Source: an uncultured Lachnoclostridium sp.
GTDB lineage: Bacteria > Bacillota > Clostridia > Lachnospirales > Lachnospiraceae
Direction: 5' to 3'
Assembly (NCBI GenBank): GCA_948330435.1
Contig: CAOJBY010000015.1
Span: 1-64,000 of the forward strand
DNA: 64,000 bases
The notes under the pieces are model-generated. The model was not told the DNA's origin. It was given only the letters and a program-made list of their open reading frames with translations, and made no database searches. This document shows, piece by piece, positions 61,260 to 64,000 of this stretch (positions within the stretch are counted from its first letter, which is position 1; every line of letters begins with the position of its first letter). A program made the position numbers and the translations under genes.

Positions 61260-62501
61260 ATGAAAAAGAACATCGTAAAGAGAATGCTCAGCCTTGGAAT
61301 GGCAATCGGTCTTTTGCTGGTTTCAAACACAGGAATAACCGTAAAGGCAGAAGATAATAAAAGTGATGAAACCTATGTGATTAAGATTGCCAACAGCAAT
61401 ACGCCATTTACCAATATCAACGGGCAGGATGTGCTGGATGCGGTCAATGCAGGCTGTTACAGCTTTAAGAATTATGTGGAGCAGAATTCCGGCGGCAGAA
61501 TCACCGTGGAGATCTATGATTCCGGAGTTCTCGGAGGAAACTCCGAGGGACTTAGCCAGTGTATGCAGAACGTGGTCCAGGCCTGTGTTACAGGCGACGG
61601 CGAGTTGTCCACGCTGTATCCGAAGCTTCAGGTGCTGTGCGTTCCCTATCTGTTTAACAACAGAATTGAATTTTACAACACGCTGGATTCTGTATGGATG
61701 GCAAGCCTGTTTGAAGATATGCGTATGGAGCTTGGCATTCGCCTGATGGCATCCTCGGACAACGGAGGTTTCCGGAGCATTTCCAATAATACCAGAGAGA
61801 TTAAGACGGCTGCAGACTTAAAGGGGCTTAAGATTCGTTCCATGGAGATTCCTGCTTATACAACCATGCTGGAATCTATGGGTGCCACGGCAACCCCCAT
61901 TGCATGGGCAGAGCTTTATACCTCGCTTCAGACAGGAGTTGTGGACGGACAGGAGAATCCTCCGGCCAACGTCCTGAACGGTTCCCTTCAGGAGGTGCAG
62001 AAATACTATACCCTGGATCAGCATTCCATTTCCTCTTTGGTCCTGATGCTCAATGACAGCTTTTATCAGTCGCTGCCGGAGGATCTTCAGCAGGTTGTGA
62101 CCATGGGCGGAATCGTGGCTCAGGAGTCTATGCGGGGTGCAAACTGTGCCAATGAAGAACTGGCCCTCCAGGGCTTAAAGGAGTCCGGAATGGCTATTTA
62201 CATACCCTCGGAGGAGGAAAAGGCAACGTTCCAGGATGCTTCTCAGGAGCCTGTGCTGAAATGGCTTAAGGGTGAGATCGGCGATGAATATGTGGACGGC
62301 TTTATGACGGCGGTAGAAGAAGCGAAAGCGGGCAAAGGCATTGCGGCCGCAGGTGCGGCATCCGTTACGGTTTCCGAAAGGGCTTCTGCCGGGAATGCCC
62401 TTGACACAAGACTTGCGGCAGCGTGCATTGTTGCCGGATTTTCAGTCTTATTTGCAATCTTTACGCTGGTAAGAGGAAAAAAGAGAGAAGAGCAGTTCTG
62501 A
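61260..62501 (+). CDS. TRAP transporter solute-binding protein DctP with C-terminal membrane anchor
   Basis: The 413-residue protein has a Sec signal peptide (KKNIVKRMLSLGMAIGLLLVSNTGITVKAED) without a lipobox Cys. A DctP-type binding domain follows (about 40-350), with KGLKIRSMEIPAYTTMLESMGATATPIAWAELYTSLQTGVVDGQENP, where the conserved Arg binds the substrate carboxylate. After a spacer, a C-terminal hydrophobic helix (AAACIVAGFSVLFAIFTLV) and RGKKREEQF follow. Gram-positive TRAP binding proteins are usually lipoproteins; this one seems anchored by its C-terminus. The start may also be ATG 61245. Confidence 0.9.
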   Translation: MKKNIVKRMLSLGMAIGLLLVSNTGITVKAEDNKSDETYVIKIANSNTPFTNINGQDVLDAVNAGCYSFKNYVEQNSGGRITVEIYDSGVLGGNSEGLSQCMQNVVQACVTGDGELSTLYPKLQVLCVPYLFNNRIEFYNTLDSVWMASLFEDMRMELGIRLMASSDNGGFRSISNNTREIKTAADLKGLKIRSMEIPAYTTMLESMGATATPIAWAELYTSLQTGVVDGQENPPANVLNGSLQEVQKYYTLDQHSISSLVLMLNDSFYQSLPEDLQQVVTMGGIVAQESMRGANCANEELALQGLKESGMAIYIPSEEEKATFQDASQEPVLKWLKGEIGDEYVDGFMTAVEEAKAGKGIAAAGAASVTVSERASAGNALDTRLAAACIVAGFSVLFAIFTLVRGKKREEQF

Positions 62502-62526
62502 TCTGGTAAATGAAAGGAAAGAAGCT

Positions 62527-63048
62527 ATGAATGAAAAAAATATAAAAAAACGTAATCTTTACCAGGAATTTATGGATTTTATAGACAATATTGTAAAATG
62601 GATCTGCATTATCTTATTGGGGGGCATGCTTTTTACTGCCATGCTGCAGGTTATAACAAGACACGTATTTCCCCATCCTCTTTCCTGGACGGAGGAGCTT
62701 GCACGGTATATGATGCTGTGGCTGATTTTCCTTGCGGCAAGCCATATTGCGAAAGCGTCTTCCTACATTAAGGTAACCTTTCTTGTTGATAAAATGCCGG
62801 AGGGAGTGAGAAAAATTCTGTTGGTAATTACCAAATTGATTATTCTTGTCACGGCAGGGTATTTTTCCTGGAACTGTCTGGATGTATTTACAACCACTTC
62901 CGCCAATGAAGTGTCGCCGGCTATGCAGATTTCCATGCAGATTCCCAGATTCTCTCTAGTAATCGGGTTTATCCTGATTTTCCTGCAGGCTCTTGCCGCA
63001 GGCGGGCTGACCCTGCTCCCCAATGAAGAGGAGGAAGAAAACATATGA
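62527..63048 (+). CDS. TRAP transporter small permease DctQ
   Basis: The 173-residue protein has four membrane helices and the DctQ pattern ITRHVFPHPLSWTEELARYMMLWLIFLAASHIAKASSYIKV. It forms the small membrane subunit that couples with DctM. GAAAGGAAAG precedes the start. Its stop overlaps the DctM start (ATGA). Confidence 0.93.
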   Translation: MNEKNIKKRNLYQEFMDFIDNIVKWICIILLGGMLFTAMLQVITRHVFPHPLSWTEELARYMMLWLIFLAASHIAKASSYIKVTFLVDKMPEGVRKILLVITKLIILVTAGYFSWNCLDVFTTTSANEVSPAMQISMQIPRFSLVIGFILIFLQALAAGGLTLLPNEEEEENI

Positions 63049-64000
63049 ATACATTTTTGTTTGTGATATTTCTATTGATTGTGCTGATACTTTTGGGTGT
63101 TCCCGTTGCCTATTCCATGGGAGCGACGGCTATCCTGTATATTGTTATGGTGAATCCGTCCTTTTTGAAGATTCTTCCGGTGCGTTCCATGATCGGAGTA
63201 AACTCCTTTATCCTGATGTCCATTCCTTTCTTCATGCTGACGGCGGAGATTATGGTACAGGCAGATATCTCCAGGAAGCTTTTTGCTTTTGCAAGACTTC
63301 TGGTGGGGCGTTTCCGGGGGGGACTTGCCTTTGTAAATGTCATTGCCAGTACGATTTTCGGAAGTATCTCCGGATCTGCCATCGGCGATATGACAGGCCT
63401 TGGCAAGATCGAGATTGACGAGATGGAAAAGGAGGGCTATGACAAGGATTTTTCCATTGCCCTTTCCGCCGCTTCCTCCCTCCAGTCACCGCTGATTCCG
63501 CCGAGTACAACGGTTATGGTGTACGCAGGCTGCGTAACGATCTCCACGGGAGCCTTGCTCATGGGCGGACTTGGGCCGGGACTTTTGATTGGCCTTTCCC
63601 AGATTGTCTATATTCTGTTTATTCGGAAAAAACGGAACTTTCCGAAAGATACAAGGGAATATGCTCCTGGTGAGAAAAGGGCGATTGTAAAGGACGGCAT
63701 CATTGCTTTGATTCTTCCGCTGATTATCCTGGGAGGAATCCTGGGTGGATTTTTCACGGCAACCGAGGCGGCGGCCGTTGCGGCCCTGTATGCCCTGATC
63801 CTTGCGTTCTTTGTCTATAAGTCCATGAATCTGAAATCCTTTGGAAATGTATTGTGGACCACAGGCAGGACAGTGGGAAATATCTTTCTGATTGTGGCAT
63901 TTTCCAATGCCTTTTCCTGGGCGGCAGGAATGGAACAGATACCGGATAAGCTGGCGGATATGCTGCTTCATATTTCAAGTAATCCCATTATCCTGCTATT
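63045..64000 (+). CDS. TRAP transporter large permease DctM (partial, runs off the window)
   Basis: At least 318 residues of the large sodium-driven permease are present. Signatures are GVPVAYSMGATAI, IPFFMLTAEIMVQADISRKLF, STIFGSISGSAIGDMTGLGKI and SSLQSPLIPPSTTVMVYAG. The full protein should be about 425 residues, so roughly a quarter is missing. ATG 63045 overlaps the DctQ stop. With DctP and DctQ it imports a sugar acid or other carboxylate. Confidence 0.95.
   Translation, partial: MNTFLFVIFLLIVLILLGVPVAYSMGATAILYIVMVNPSFLKILPVRSMIGVNSFILMSIPFFMLTAEIMVQADISRKLFAFARLLVGRFRGGLAFVNVIASTIFGSISGSAIGDMTGLGKIEIDEMEKEGYDKDFSIALSAASSLQSPLIPPSTTVMVYAGCVTISTGALLMGGLGPGLLIGLSQIVYILFIRKKRNFPKDTREYAPGEKRAIVKDGIIALILPLIILGGILGGFFTATEAAAVAALYALILAFFVYKSMNLKSFGNVLWTTGRTVGNIFLIVAFSNAFSWAAGMEQIPDKLADMLLHISSNPIILL

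Overview
The window looks like chromosome of a gut-type anaerobic Firmicute, most likely a Lachnospiraceae (Clostridium cluster XIVa) member. This is inferred from gene content, not from a database comparison. The supporting content is corrinoid methyltransferase enzymes, a BcrA/HgdC-type activase fused to DUF2229, rubrerythrin, GH36 and GH13 carbohydrate enzymes with PTS transport, MATE pumps, strong GGAGG ribosome binding sites and no respiratory oxidases. No genus can be named safely.

Layout. 1-601 is the 3' end of a 23S rRNA, with no 5S gene after it. 934-2105 is a scarred AT-rich stretch: a SdpI-like gene between imperfect inverted repeats, then a truncated AAA-ATPase gene fused tail to tail with an AraC regulator. 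3148-15810 is the most striking locus, a corrinoid-dependent methyl transfer cluster. It holds two corrinoid proteins, a reductive activator, a UroD-type methyltransferase, a methyltetrahydrofolate methyltransferase and a PocR-AraC regulator, together with an ascorbate-type PTS permease (IIC and IIB, no IIA), an alcohol dehydrogenase, an aldo/keto reductase and a creatininase-family hydrolase. The most economical reading is uptake and demethylation of a methylated carbohydrate-like compound, with the methyl group passed to tetrahydrofolate. The substrate is unknown.

16971-25536 is an alpha-galactoside/sucrose locus (LacI regulator, EIIBCA PTS, HAD phosphatase, GH13 amylosucrase-like enzyme, GH36 alpha-galactosidase). 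25561-43358 is mostly housekeeping or general metabolism: hisH-hisF, ung, a giant acyl-CoA dehydratase activase-like protein, a formate/nitrite transporter, glycerate kinase, galM, glpK, rubrerythrin and an ECF sigma factor. 43634-58884 holds regulators paired with efflux pumps (MerR/MATE, AraC-GNAT/MATE, TetR with an MFS remnant), a peroxiredoxin, a response regulator-GGDEF protein, a secreted GLUG/LysM-like protein, a DUF4143 ATPase, and a ferredoxin/membrane Fe-S/thioredoxin operon. 60592 to the window end is a TRAP transporter operon headed by an RpiB-family isomerase; its last gene runs off the edge.

Three families of dispersed structured intergenic sequence cut across these loci. Family A is a MITE-like palindrome with AAATAAG termini, in seven copies mostly at gene 3' ends. 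Family B is an approximately 130-nt leader ending at the Shine-Dalgarno of three unrelated genes, with stems maintained by wobble and compensatory changes. Family C is a nested stem element before the aldo/keto reductase gene and, in tandem, before the second corrinoid protein gene; its paired bases covary between copies. Families B and C share a small GTTGC/GCAAC hairpin and are the best candidates for undescribed RNA elements here.
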